Shown piece by piece: positions 10,784 through 22,747 of a DNA stretch of 64,000 nt. Numbering within the stretch: position 1 is the stretch's first letter; every line of letters starts with the position of its first letter. The stretch spans positions 434,001 through 498,000 of the forward strand of contig JAJEKV010000207.1 of the NCBI GenBank assembly GCA_021234155.1. Direction: 5' to 3'. Source of the stretch: Isoetes taiwanensis (lineage: Eukaryota; Streptophyta; Lycopodiopsida; Isoetales; Isoetaceae). The position numbers and the translations under genes are program-made. Below the pieces are notes generated by a model that was not told where the DNA came from, did not search any database, and worked only from the letters and a program-made list of their open reading frames with translations.

Positions 10784-13700
10784 GTGTGTATGTGGAACAT
10801 TAATGGTAAGGTAGATGAAGTCGCTTTACTCGGAGATGTTCTCAAATCTTGGGATTTATTTTTTATGGTAGAAACACATGAACACGAAGAACACGGGTTA
10901 CCTGACATAGAAAATTTCACTTTATTACATTCTGTATGGCATACTAAGGGAATAGGAGGCATAGCAGTATATGCACGCAAAGGACTGGAAAACTTGTTTG
11001 CAGTAGTTAAGAAGGACACATCTAAACAACATATTTGGCTGGAGACTATGGGATGCTATGGGAAAGTATACATAGCCGGATGCTACTACCCGCCCAGGGA
11101 CTCACCTATTTATAAGACAAGGGACATGGATAAAGATGACCCATTCCATCACTTGGAAAAAGATGCATTGGAGCTAGGAAACCATGGGGACATTATACTA
11201 ATAGGAGACTTTAATAGTAGAATAGCACATAAACAGGCGTACATACCAGTTGATGACGGAGAGGCTATTTGGATGGAACCCTTAGATGAAGAAATCATGA
11301 AAGCAAATGGATGGGCAAGGGTAACTCAAGACCATAATATGGAGGTACAACCCCAAGATATACACCTATTGAATATGTGCAGTGGATTGGACTTGATTGT
11401 GTTAAATGGTATAGCAAAATTTCCATGTTCTGGAAAATGTACATCTAAGGGACCTACAGGGGATGGAGTTAGTGTGGTTGATTTGGCACTAGCAGGCACA
11501 AACATCCTGAGCAGCATACCTAATCTGTATGTAGATGACTCTCTTCCCACCTCAGATCACTACCCTATTGTGCTAGACATAGAGGTACACAATCAAGAGA
11601 CCACGCCTTTGCGGCAACAGATATTTAACAAACACATATACATGCAGGCAACTAAGAAGAAGGAGTACAAAAAAGCATGTGAAGAGAGAATACAAGAAAC
11701 CTTATGGCCAATTGACCTGGCTGATCTTGATGCCACGCTATCATCAATGCTAACCGAGGTGGCTAGTAACTGTTTCTTATCACAGAGAAGAGCAAAAGGG
11801 CTACCATGCAATGGATGGTATGATCAAGAGTGCAGGGATAAGAGAATGGAGTATAAGCATGCTAACAGCGTATGTAAGCCTAAGATAAGAGAGGAATACA
11901 GAAAGCTGGTCAGACGAAAAAAACGGGTGTACATGCAACAGAAACAGGAAAAGTTTGTGAAGGAGTTGATTGAAGATCCTAAAAGGTTCTGGGCAAAACT
12001 AAAAAAGAGGAATCAAATGGTGAATACACTAGGAGTGGACGTGCTAATAAAACAGGTACGGAAACTGTACCACATTGAAGGTCTGAATGATATCATGAAA
12101 GTGAATGGCGAAGTGTTAGTTTTCTCTGAAGGAGAAGTAGAAATTGGTATAAAAAAGCTAGCAGGAGGGAAGGCAGCAGATGCTCTTGGCCTCGTAGCTG
12201 AAATGGTTAAGTGGGCAGGACCAGGGGTAACAAAGATAATCACAAAGATGATGAACACGGCATTGATCACCGGCTTTCCATCTACATGGCAGTACAACCG
12301 AGTGGTGCCGATTCATAAAGCAGGGGATGCTGCAGACCCAAATAACTATCGAATGGTGATGGTAAGTAGTCTCTTCTCGAAACTCTTTGCTACACTGCTA
12401 GAAAATAAGCTGAACACATGGGCAGAGGAGAACGACGTTAGAGCAGAAGGGCAGGCAGGTTTCAGGCGCGGAAAATCCACCATAGACCATTTGGTGACTT
12501 TCAGAGCAGTTACAGATTCAATAAAAAAGACCAAAAAACCGCTTTTTGCATGCTTCATTGATCTTACCAAGGCCTTTGACATGCTGCGCAGAAGAAATAT
12601 ATGGGATTATATGGAAAATATTGGAGTTCCCCAGAAACTAAGAAATGCAGTGGCGATATTATATGAAAAGGTGGTGGTTGGATTGTCATTTCCATTGAAC
12701 CAACAATGCCAAGAAGAAATTGTCAGCAATATAGGTGTGAAGCAAGGATGTCCTTTATCACCTACTCTTTTTGGCATATATATTGACCAATTAGAAATAT
12801 GGTTAAATAAAGATGGAGGGGGAGGAACCACAATTGCTGGATATGCACTAGCACTGTTGTTATATGCGGACGATATTGTGATCTTTGCCAGGACCCAGCA
12901 AGGGATGCAGAAACATCTAGATACATTGGCTGATTTTTGTGATAAAACCGAGATGAAGGTGAACTTGGGAAAAACAAAGATTCTTATATTCGGGATAAGA
13001 GTCCATGATTTTCACTTCTACTACAAAGGGGAGGAGGTAGAGATTACATCCACATATAAATACTTAGGGCTGGTTGTGAAGCACAACTACAATTGGAATA
13101 GCGCAGTGGAACAGAGAACAGATGCAGGGATTAAAGCTCTTTACTCAATGCAAAGAATCTGCAATAAAAGAGGGATTGTTGACTGGCAAATGAAAAAAAT
13201 GCTTTATAAGACTTTGGTGCACTCTGTCATTCTATATGGGTGTGAGGTGTGGGGCCCAGGACTCTCTCTAGACATGTGGACTAGAGTAGAGAAGATCCAA
13301 AAGAAGTTGTTGTTGTCAGAACTAGGAGTTAAAGTACAAACACCCTACCAGATGATGATGGCTGAAGAAGGGCTATATGAACTTGAAATCGAAGCTTTAC
13401 TACAGACCATACACTATATCAGAAAGATTCAAAATATGGATCATGATAGATTGCCCAAGAAAGCTATGATTCAGAGTGGCCTAAAAGGATGGTTTGCGAG
13501 TGCGATGGGACATGACGTTGGATGATGTACCAGACGAAGAGGGCAAACTAAATGAATGGGTATACAAGAAGGCACGGGATAAAGGGTGGAGGAATCCTGG
13601 TACTAAGATGGTCTTCTATAGAGAAATGATCAATCCAGAGTTGGGAGAGGCCATACACCTAACAGGTAACCTTTCACATTTTAAACAACATCTTGTTTCT

Positions 13701-14018
13701 AGAATACGCCTTAGTTCCCATCACCTAGGAGTAGAAGTGGGACGATGGGGGGATGTCCCGCGACATAGGCGCACATGCAAAGTATGTGGTGAGGATGTGA
13801 TTGAGGATGAGGTACATCTGATACTGCACTGCCCAGCATACCAGGCTCTGAGACACAGACATAAGATATCATCGGATATGACCATACGGGAGTTTTTTGA
13901 GATACCACCGGCGAACGTTGGATATTTCCTAACAGATGTTATGAAAATGAGAGAGATGACTATAAAAAATTATAAATATTTGTTGGACATTTATGAGAAA
14001 GAGGGAGACATAGACTAA
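10784..14018 (+). pseudogene. LINE copy 4 ORF2, endonuclease-reverse transcriptase with one frameshift
   Basis: ORF2 nicks the target DNA and reverse-transcribes the RNA onto it. Block one (10,784-13,525, 913 aa) starts with an AP-endonuclease-like domain: WNINGKV near residue 4, a VETHEHE acidic block, IGDFNSR near residue 139 and SDHYPIVLD near residue 257. The reverse transcriptase follows, with FRRGKSTIDHL near 559, LTKAFD, QGCPLSPTLFG and the catalytic YADDIV at 12,863-12,880. The thumb VILYGCEVWGPG is at about 13,228-13,263. Block two (13,494-14,018) is +1 and continues the same protein, with a CKVC..H....C zinc knuckle at 13,775-13,833. The break lies near 13,495-13,525 and fits a single-base indel. 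Total ~1,080 aa is normal for plant LINEs. No RNase H domain is seen. Confidence 0.93.
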
Positions 14019-14129
14019 TGATACCTTATGGAAAGGATCATTGGATATTCAAAGAAAAATGTATTTATGTTGATGATCGTCTTCTAGACCTGATGGTCTC
14101 ACAGACGTTAATAAAAACATTATCTTATC

Positions 14130-14679
<550 letters not shown>

Positions 14680-15060
14680 AGATGGGCATATTTGCCCTTT
14701 ATACCAACATCTGGACCGTACATAGCGATCCTCGTTTGTGGGGTATGCATGTACAAATTTTTGTATACTGTATATTAAGGTTTACAATATACTATAAGGT
14801 TTGAGATAATGTACTTAATGGTGTTAATTTTATACATATATTGTAAGATTTTAGGGGCTCTCGCTGCCCTACGTAACCCCCCTGTGAATATGCACCCAAA
14901 CCAAAGGGGGTTTCAGGGGAATTTTAAATTAAGTGCATTAGATGCAATGGTTTGTAATAATGACGTTAATGATAGTTATATGTTGGTTGTTATATCCAAA
15001 AAAACTTTGGGCCCTTCGGGCCCTAACAAAAGCAAACATACTTAGATGAACAAAGTAGAA
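14680..15060 (+). repeat. Solo piece of the 16-kb-unit family (left flank of a cargo locus)
   Basis: Bases 14,680-14,790 are the inverted complement of the segment at about 24,745-24,860 (ATGCATACCCC, ACGAGGATCGCTATGTACGG). Bases 14,810-14,960 match one ~145-bp repeat monomer of the unit in direct orientation (CCCTACGTAACCCCC, ATGCACCCAAACCAAAGGGG). Bases 14,990-15,040 match the unit at about 26,500-26,545 (GGGCCCTTC.GGGCCCTAAC, GCAAACATA). The unit's 25,425-26,490 segment is absent here. Confidence 0.75.
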
Positions 15061-16640
15061 AACATTTGTAAAACATTTGTAATGATATTATCGATATGTT
15101 CAAATATATGTTCATTTAGGAATTTGAAATAGCAAAAAAAAGTAATAATAGTTATATGCTCCAATGAGACCAAAAGATAAGATAAGATAAGCATCTTGTA
15201 CAATCACACTGTGGATGAGGCATTAGCGAAACTTGGTATCTTCTTTCTATTATCAAAAGAATGTGTATCCAAATTAATGAGAATATAGTTGAAAGAAATG
15301 TATAGTTCTCCGTTGTTTGACGAAGAATTGATGTACATGCATGCACAATTTCGTAGCAACTAGGCTTTCTCCTTTGTTCACATATATCCTACAAAACAGC
15401 ACAAGTGTACATTTAAAACAGATAATGGTATTAATATATAGCACAACAACCACTTGCTTAACAACGAGACAAGCGGAGTTGTTGACCAATGAGCATTTGT
15501 GCATGACAGAAGAGCTGGCTGTCAAATGCAAATAAGGACGAGCTAACACAGAATATGTGGCTTTAGAAAAGCATGTGTCTGGCAAGAAATTTTCCCATTG
15601 TCCAGGAATGTAAATTCGGATAGCACCAACGCAATCATAAATATCCTGCTGGTCTAGTTAGAAATCTTACCATTGCCATACAATCTGAGCTACCATTTCA
15701 AAGGCCCACAGATGCGCATTCTTCTCACTCCAACATAGAGGAGAGAGCAGCAGTAGAAAACATGGATCCATCATTTTTTCTCATGCCCTTCATACAAAAG
15801 GACATCAACAGAGGCCAGCTGGAAAAGTAGAAGAATGTGATAGCTTTTGAACTAAGATACCCTTGTTCCACAAAGTTTTGCAATGTAATATCCTGCTGTG
15901 GCATAAGGCTACACTGGTTTTAAGAAAACTTTATCAACAACAAATCAAATTCTTACTTTACCTTTCATTATTGAGGAATGTCTGAGCTTCTACGCATGTC
16001 CAGGAATGTAAATTCGGATAGCACCAACACAATCATAAAAATATTCTGCTTGCATATTTCATGTGCAGATCCTTTCCCAAAATTACTGTAGACATCATTG
16101 TAATGTAGACATCATTGTAATGCAAGCGAAGATGGCAAGGAGTTGGTAAAATATATGGAACTGATCCATGTCGAAGTATTTTTATGTGTAAAAAAGCTGC
16201 ACTGTGTTCCTAAAATTGAGCTCTGAGTTAAAAGATACCTAGTGTGAACAATCACAAGATACCTGGTGCATTGTTTTACCTAAAATAGGGCAACATATTG
16301 AAGCCAACAAATAGGCCGGAATAGCTCGCGGATAGTATTCATGATTTAGGAAACAACTTGCATAAGGCAGTTCCCTACAAGACAAGTTCTGCTTGCTTTG
16401 GCAGACAAACATTTAAACGGGGTGAAGAATGAAGCAAGAACTGAAAGACTTAAACATACCGGAAGCAAAATTTGCAGCTGCACACCTTGAACTGTGTGAC
16501 TGGCTGATTTGTACAAGAGCACTGCAAATCGAGCAAGCCCAGATGCCTTTCGTTACCATAGTTGAAATGAGATGAATACAAACACTGTTTGCAACTACAA
16601 ACCAGCGGCTGTAAATATCATTTAAAAAAAAAAAATTGGC
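15061..16640. other. AT-rich interval with one dispersed direct repeat
   Basis: No gene is recognised. A ~45-bp sequence (GTCCAGGAATGTAAATTCGG, then ATAGCACCAAC.CAATCATAAA) occurs at 15,600-15,644 and again at 15,997-16,042. Three GATAA units stand at 15,176-15,190. The interval lies between the left flank piece at 14,680-15,060 and the exon at 16,704-16,932, so it may be intron or captured host DNA. Confidence 0.5.
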
Positions 16641-16703
16641 ATGCGAGAGATGCAACCACAAACTAAATGCCATACAAACAAATGAAAAGAAGTCGGCATG
16701 TAC

Positions 16704-16932
16704 CATTCTCAGGCTTTGCAAGTCCTAATTCTGCAAGAACTGCCTCAAGCTCTGCCAATTCTTTCTTTTTAAGCTCTATTTTGGAAAGCTGCCTGTCTGG
16801 CTCTCGAACTACAGGAGTTGAGGGAACAGATGATTTGCTTCCAGTCTCAACAGTGACTGATGCATCATCAGTCTTAGGCTCCTCGTCGAGTTCATCCTCT
16901 GGTTCTTCAACCTCATCTTCATTCTTCACCTC
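16704..16932 (-). CDS. Isolated host-like exon, acidic then K/E/L-rich
   Basis: This is a 229-bp open stretch on the minus strand bounded by a good acceptor (TTGCCGAAACAG before GAGGTG at 16,932) and a donor (AATG then GTACATG at 16,704). It encodes about 76 residues. An acidic part rich in E and D (EDEVEEPEDELDEEP) is followed by a helical, basic-acidic repeat QLSKIELKKKELAELEAVLA. The second part resembles the C-terminus of plant proteins annotated as caldesmon-like, from memory only. No neighbouring exon is recognisable, and transposon-family pieces flank it at 14,680-15,060 and 17,145-17,235. It is either one exon of a resident gene or captured cargo. Confidence 0.5.
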
Positions 16933-17144
16933 CTGTTTCGGCAACAAATGGAAACCTAGAGTGCATATCCACGATGGTTGCATGTGTTATCCTCTTTTTT
17001 TTCCCCTTTTTTTTTTTTTCAAAAGTGGGCTTTTCTTGTAAGCCGTTTGATCTTGTCTTTTTTTAAGAGGGCTTTTGTTATAAGCCGTTTGATCTTGACC
17101 ATTACAGAGGGCCAAATAAAAAAAAGGCACAAGCTGCATGCAAA

Positions 17145-17235
17145 TACTTGGTGCGCTCTAGATGTACCAATTAGTACACCTTATGCAATACGCCCACCAA
17201 ATCATATGAAAACCTTAGAGAAAATTGTATATTCA
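17145..17235 (+). repeat. Solo piece of the 16-kb-unit family (right flank of a cargo locus)
   Basis: It matches 28,326-28,412 of the unit: GTGC.CTCTAGA, TTAGTACACC, and ACCACCAAATCATATGAAAA-like words followed by CCTTAGAGAAAA. In the unit this stretch lies just after the captured translocator exons; here it follows a different exon. Confidence 0.75.
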
Positions 17236-17249
17236 TTGGAGAAGCCATG

Positions 17250-17997
17250 TTTCCGATATCAGGCATGGCTATTTCAAATTTGAGGCATAGCTACGGCAAA
17301 ATAGAAGCTCGATGTAGAAGCCCTGTTGTTGAAGAAGCCCTGTAAAATCTGTAACAGGCTAAATCTGTAGAAGAAGAACAGTGAAATCTGCAAAACTCCA
17401 TTTACAATCAAATCTATGGATTTCTCTCAGAAAATAGAGCAGTCATATTTTAATGCAATTCGAGTATAACTACTGCGACCCAAATCTGTCTGAGAAGGAC
17501 TATTGCAACCCAAAATCTGTCTGAGAACAACTCATAAACAAAATTATTCATAAACATCTTGAAGCTTCAGAAAAAGCTTTAAATTGGTCGGACTTGACCC
17601 ATGGAGCAGAAAGAACAAGCGGCCTTGCAGGAAGAACAAGCTAAGCTTTTACAGATTTTTATGGACGCCATAGCTAAGCTTCGAGTGGCTAATATGCTTC
17701 GAGCGGTCATAGCTAAGCTTCAAGTGGCACTATCAAAGGTATTCGGCACCATAGCATTTTGTTACCATAGCATTCCGGTCGGCCACAGCATGCCGCTGCC
17801 ATACCCCCATATTTGCCGTGAAAATATTTTTGGAGATAAAAAGTTTCATTTCCGGAGGGTACCCCTAACAACTAAAATTTGGTAGAAATGCCCCTAACAG
17901 TAGTTAAGTGGACTCTCGCACGTCTCTCATTTACTCTCCTCTCAAGTTGTCTCTCGCGTCATCTTTCATGATCTCTCGGCTCACATGTGGCCGAGGC
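17250..17997. other. Intergenic with a weak coding stretch, no gene recognised
   Basis: Short local repeats occur: GAAGCCCTGT, and AAATCTGT with GAGAA at 17,480-17,530. A plus-strand stretch at 17,601-17,885 begins MEQKEQAALQEEQAKLL and looks like a coiled-coil start followed by TAGCTAAGCTTC.A repeats. I cannot assign it. Confidence 0.4.
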
Positions 17998-18169
<172 letters not shown>

Positions 18170-18399
18170 ATATGATAGACTTGTTGGTCCCCATGGATAT
18201 TAAAGTTAAATTCAGTTCAATTCAATTTTGGGATCTTCATAATGCCTTTGCATTCTAGTTTTCTATAAGCATGAGGGGTAGAGGGACAATAGATGAGATA
18301 TTGCATTTTTACACATGGCATGTATTGACAACATGAAGACTTCATATGGATGGGAACAATGCAATGATTGTATAATGATGCTTACAAAATTGGCTATAA

Positions 18400-18835
18400 A
18401 GAACCTTAAAATACCACACCCCCTTAGAGAACCATACATCCTTTAGAAAAAACCTCCTTAAAAACTACACTTACTTATAAACCGACCTCCAAATACTACA
18501 CCTTTCGTGGACGTAAAAATTTATCTTATCTTATCTTATCTTATCTTAGAAACATCACCACCTCAAAAGAAAAAACCACAGTTCCTTTAACAAAAAACAT
18601 ACCTCCTTAAAAAACCACACGTCCTAAAAAACAAAGACCACAGCTCCTTAAAAAAAACTACACTTACTTATAAACCACACCTCCAAAAACTACACCTCCT
18701 TAAAAACACCACTACCTCAAAAGAAAAAACCAGAGTTCTTTTAACAAAAAACATACCTCCTTAAAAAACCACACATCCTAAAAAAAAAAACCACAGCTCC
18801 TTAAAAAAATAACAGTGGACGTTCCTTGTCCACTT
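18400..18835. repeat. Degenerate CCTCCTTAAAAACCACA minisatellite
   Basis: Words such as ACCTCCTTAAAAA, CCACACCTCC and TAAAAAACCACA recur with spacing of about 17-30 bp. A higher-order duplication of ~155 bp is clear: AAAGAAAAAACCA.AGTT then AACATACCTCCTTAAAA occurs at about 18,565-18,615 and 18,720-18,770. Five TTATC units (18,521-18,548) interrupt it. No coding signal. Confidence 0.75.
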
Positions 18836-18849
18836 AAAAAACAATACCG

Positions 18850-19310
18850 TTAGTTAGTAAAACCACACCTCCACAGATCTACATATAAGTTTTTTTGAAA
18901 TCTCTGAATAAAGAACATGTGGACCTAAGAAAACTATACTTTTCAACAGTGGACCAAAATTCGGGGTGCTAGTGAAAGCTCTTTCCCATTGCCATATATT
19001 GTGACAAAGGTGAGCAGAACTAACTGCCTTATATAACACATAGAAAAATGGGACAATATATGTTTTGATACAAGAAATATGTGAAATCTCTCAAATTTTT
19101 TAAAGATGGAGCATACCAAATCCTTAAAATGGAACTTGCAAGACAGTAGGGTTTCAAAATGCAAAGGATGAGTGAATATACAAATATCAAATTATCTGCA
19201 AGAAGAAAGTACATTTCAATGTTTAGACGTAAGAATTGTATGCGGTCATGATTTATGTACGTCCATCTTCAATTTGACTGACAAATAGCCCATGAAAGTC
19301 ATAGAATGAG
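18850..19310 (-). repeat. Inverted relative of two separate parts of the 16-kb unit, fused
   Basis: Read on the minus strand, 19,310-19,030 matches the unit at about 24,185-24,440 (CATAAATCATGACC, TTACGTCTAAA.ATTGAAATG, TTTGATATTTGTATATTC). It then continues into sequence matching the unit at about 28,805-28,895 (TTATATAAGGCAGTTAGTT, CAATATATGGCAATG.GA). The 4.4 kb that separates these parts in the unit is missing here. It is either an ancestral uninterrupted form or a deletion product. Confidence 0.7.
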
Positions 19311-19330
19311 CAGGTACAAAAGCAATTGTA

Positions 19331-19360
19331 AGGAAGGAAGGAAGGAAGGAAGGAAGGAAG
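19331..19360 (+). repeat. (AAGG)n microsatellite
   Basis: About seven perfect GAAG/AAGG units. It sits at the edge of the inverted family piece at 18,850-19,310. Confidence 0.95.
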
Positions 19361-20122
19361 TATATTTTTACGTCGCACCACAAAGGCAGCGTCACGGAGG
19401 ACATGCGACCACAAGTACAAAGAAAACAAAAAATACATTGCATGGGCCGAAGCCCGTGAGCACCATGGCCCGGATTAAAAAACCCCACTGGGGAAAAACC
19501 ATTGCCATGATGACCACAGATCCAAAAAGCTATGCTGCCGTAAAAGCAACAAGCATACCTCCAACAAAGCGGAACTTCAACAACGCCCGAACCGTAACCT
19601 CTTCCACGGCTAGGTGCCGAATGCTTCGGTGCGGACTCATGCACGCTAAACCTCCATCCTCTCACTAAAACCAGGGCAAATAGATGCTGATGCAGAGATC
19701 CTAGTGCCGACCCCCTGGAGTAACTCGATCAAACCACTAGACCATAAGAGCTGCCCTTTAAGCGGGTAGAATCCCAAAACCCCATAGCAACGATTCTAGA
19801 AGGCGGTGGCCGTGTGGGGCACGGCTGAAGCTGAAAACCAACGCATCAATAAGCCCAAGCGCCCGAAGCCAGTTTCGGGGCTGGCCGGGGAAAGCGCTTC
19901 GAGAAATCGCTCGGAGGAGGTGCATCCTCCGCCACTAGCGCCAAAGCGCCCAAGCACCCCGGGCATGCTGGCGGACATCCACTCCAGGCACACACAGGCC
20001 ATCCTTCTTCTGCCATTGCTCCAACGCCATCCATCATGCATGACTCGCCGGGCAGGCCTCAGTAGCGCTAGGCGCTAGGGCCCGATCTGAGGCAATAACC
20101 GATAAACCAGACCCGCGATGTC
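19361..20122. other. GC-rich interval without an assignable gene
   Basis: Composition changes sharply to GC-rich sequence, notably 19,800-20,080. Open stretches exist on both strands (for example plus 19,806-20,078), but they overlap each other in all frames, as expected of GC-rich DNA, and show no familiar motif. It may be the body of an unrecognised transposon. Confidence 0.4.
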
Positions 20123-20251
20123 GTAAACCAACTTTTACTGGTCTAGACTAGTCTTTTTTACATGTCCTCCACTTTGGCTGCTCGTTGGCAGTGGGACAAA
20201 AACTAGCTAGTCTGTCAAAAGACTAGTCTAGACCAGTAAAAGTTGGTTTAC
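20123..20251. repeat. 35-bp perfect inverted repeat with 59-bp loop
   Basis: The left arm 20,123-20,157 (GTAAACCAACTTTTACTGG, then TCTAGACTAGTCTTTT) is the exact complement of the right arm 20,217-20,251. The arms are perfect over 35 bp, and the spacer is 20,158-20,216. It could be a fold-back MITE or a hairpin RNA gene. No target duplication is obvious at the outer ends. Confidence 0.9.
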
Positions 20252-22240
20252 AGATTACTGTGGCTGGTTTACTGGTTACTGTGCTCCCGACCAAGTGCAC
20301 ATTTATTTTGGCATTACTAGGCCTATACCAACTCACCACACATCCGTTGGGCAAAACTTTGGCCATACATGCACACTTTGTAGGCAAGATTAAATCCCAC
20401 CTTGAGGAAAAGGATGCTTCAGTTAAAGTTGGAGACAACAAATTACTAAAACTAAGGAAAGCCATGTAGATCAAATAGATAGGTAGGGCAGCAGTGATGA
20501 TAATAGATGCCATCATAATGGGCCACATATAAAAAGAATTGAGGACGTGGATGCTTCAATTGAAGTTGGACCAATGAACAATCGAAGAGTAGGGAAGTAT
20601 CATGAAAAGGAATATTATGTCTATATGAAGCATTGACAAGAAGAAAACTTCCCTCAATATAGAGTTGATACAAAGCAAACAGGTGCAAGAGAACATAGGC
20701 AGTGTTGCCGTACCACTTGCTAATGACAAACATGTGCAAGAAGAGATGAGCAGCATTACAACTGAAAAGAATACATTGATAGTTTCTATGTCTCTTTCAT
20801 TCCTTACTTTGGGAGATGATGTTATGCTGGCCACGCTTTATTGGCCACATTTTGTCTCAAATACTTTTCTTTTTCTTTTGTTTTGGTGTGTTATAGGATT
20901 TGTGCTGTGTAGGAAAGGCTGAACTCGCATTTATGTCTTGGAAAAAAGAGCTTGCTGGAGAAATTTGGACAAGGAGGAATGTAAGCTGGGGAGGAATCTT
21001 TGGAATCTTCAGAATTAAGGAATCCCTCTTTCTAAAAATGATGAGCAAGTTCATTACCCAACATAGAGAAATTTGTTATCAATAAAGGAAATACAAGGGA
21101 TTGGAAAATGGAATGAGAATAGATCTTAGCATCAAAATGGAAAGTGGGTCTCCCAAATTATTTTGGTGATGCCACATGGCATTCGCCAACATTGCGAAAT
21201 GGAAATAGGGTGGATGATTCTGCTCAACCGGTAGCGCTATCTGGTAGCTCAGTCGGTAGCTTCGGGTCTGCTTCGAGCTTCATATGCAGGGCTTCGGTTC
21301 TTCATCTTCAAGGCTTCATTTTCTCCATCTGAAAGGCTTCGGCTCCTCCATCTGCAAGAACCTTCTTCATCAGTTGCTGCCACATATAGATCTTCATACA
21401 ATTCTATATACAAGTTTTTATACACAGATTTACAAGATTTAGAGATCAGGTAATCTTCATACAAGATTTAGAAGAACTCCTGCGGCCTGCTATGGCAAAT
21501 CTGGCAATGGTTTTGATGGCTCCCCACCTCTCCATTTTGTGAGGGAAGGGAAGCAGGAGCTCCCCTTTTGACAAATCGGGAGACTCGCTCCTGTTTGCCA
21601 TCGGTCATGGGATCCTTGGGATTTTGTGGAAGGGGAGCCCGTGCTTTCCTTCTCATATACAACGGAGCACAAGGGATTGGAAAAATAGAGTGGAAATATA
21701 TCTTAGCATGTAGTGTACCTCCAAACTAAAAGCGGATCCTAACAGCAAGAGTCAATGCAATAAGGTTAATTAGAGTATAGTACTTTACACATGCTCGCAC
21801 AATGCATACACATGATCTAGAGTTCGTTATTCAAGCAAAAAGTACCTTCAATATGGTTGGTTTCATTTGCCTCTACTGCCTTCTAAACTGGAGATTACAA
21901 ACATGCAACTAACTAAGGAATCCATTTATCAAATAAAATGGTTCAAAAGATGGGAGATTCTTGTCTACGATAATCCAGTTGATCATAAGCAGAGTTTCAT
22001 TAAAGTTGGAATTCTGAAGACAAGTTGGAATAATTTTTATATAGTATACTTGGAGGGTTATGTATACCTCAATACTTATAGTATGGTTATGTGTATTACA
22101 TAAGGTTATGTATACATGTGTATACTAGTATACCTCAATACTTATAGTACGGTTATGTGTATTACAAAAGGTTATGTATACCTGTTGTATACTAACACAA
22201 CCAGATTACAATAAGATAACAAGTACTATTATTCTTCTAC
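20252..22240. other. AT-rich interval, no gene recognised
   Basis: Small internal repeats are present. GGATGCTTCA.TT.AAGTTGGA occurs near 20,412 and 20,548. AAGGCTTC/GGGCTTCGG words repeat at 21,230-21,350. A 46-bp word with TATACCTCAATACTTATAGTA is duplicated at about 22,067 and 22,130. A short plus frame at 20,260-20,469 is open but unrecognised. Confidence 0.45.
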
Positions 22241-22242
22241 TA

Positions 22243-22485
22243 TTACTCTGAATGATCATAACTAGCAGAAGGCGCTCCAGAGATCCTTTCGATCATGAAC
22301 ATTTGATACTCTCTATTCCATAGGAGATAGATGATAACATCGACGGGATCAGGATAATGGCGAGGATTGAGAGCAACAATGGTGAGCCAATCTTCAAGCA
22401 GTATATCTCGCTCGCGGCACCGCTTGAAGTCCTCATGATTCATCTTGCAAGTGATAGAATCACGTTCAAGACCAGAATACGTCAT
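22243..22485 (-). CDS. Small protein of local family, 80 aa, divergent copy
   Basis: From the second ATG at 22,485 (MTYSGLERDS) the frame is open for 80 residues, the same length as the plus-strand gene at 22,748-22,990, to which it is homologous. Shared positions include IxCxMxxxDxxxC, a ..L..WL segment, V.IYLLW..E, and I(S/T).A near the end. I do not recognise the family. No signal peptide or membrane segment is evident. The longer reading from 22,545 is less likely because it runs into the repeats of the intergenic region. The two genes diverge from a 262-bp intergenic region. Function is unknown. Confidence 0.55.
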   Translation of the reverse strand: MTYSGLERDSITCKMNHEDFKRCRERDILLEDWLTIVALNPRHYPDPVDVIIYLLWNREYQMFMIERISGAPSASYDHSE

Positions 22486-22747
22486 AGCTAGACGGAGGCC
22501 AATGTTGCTGCACTCGGCAATTTGATGTATATTTATACCCACCAAAATTATTGATGGTATATACCCACCAAAATTATTGATGGTATATACTCACCAAAAT
22601 TATTGATAGTATATACATAGAAATTATTGGATCATATACATGTATGGTATTTTCATTATAATGGCAATGAACACCAATAATTCACATCAATAATTTTACT
22701 TCACTATAAAAGCAGCTCCATTCGGTGGTAGAGGTCATTCATCTCCC
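22486..22747. promoter_or_regulatory. Shared intergenic region with 25-bp iterated motif and TATA box
   Basis: Three direct copies of TATACCCACCAAAATTATTG (spacing 25 bp, about 22,534-22,608) lie next to the minus-strand gene. On the plus-strand side a TATA box (CACTATAAAAGCA, 22,702-22,714) stands about 44 bp upstream of the ATG at 22,748. The 65 bp before that ATG are almost identical to those before the third family member (23,190-23,255). This conservation fits real promoter function or recent duplication. Confidence 0.65.

Noticed and set aside
15173-15192. Minus-strand LINE tail from the (GATAA)3 run
   Set aside because: In the reversed LINE the GATAA units should be followed on the plus strand by the complement of the 3' UTR motif; GAGACCA lies on the wrong side.
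19361-20122. Ribosomal DNA fragment, suggested by GC richness
   Set aside because: No recognisable conserved rRNA segment can be found; composition alone is not evidence.
22486-22747. Integrated geminivirus- or nanovirus-like replicon
   Set aside because: Iterated motifs and a TATA box are present, but no nonanucleotide stem-loop and no replication-protein motif is seen nearby.
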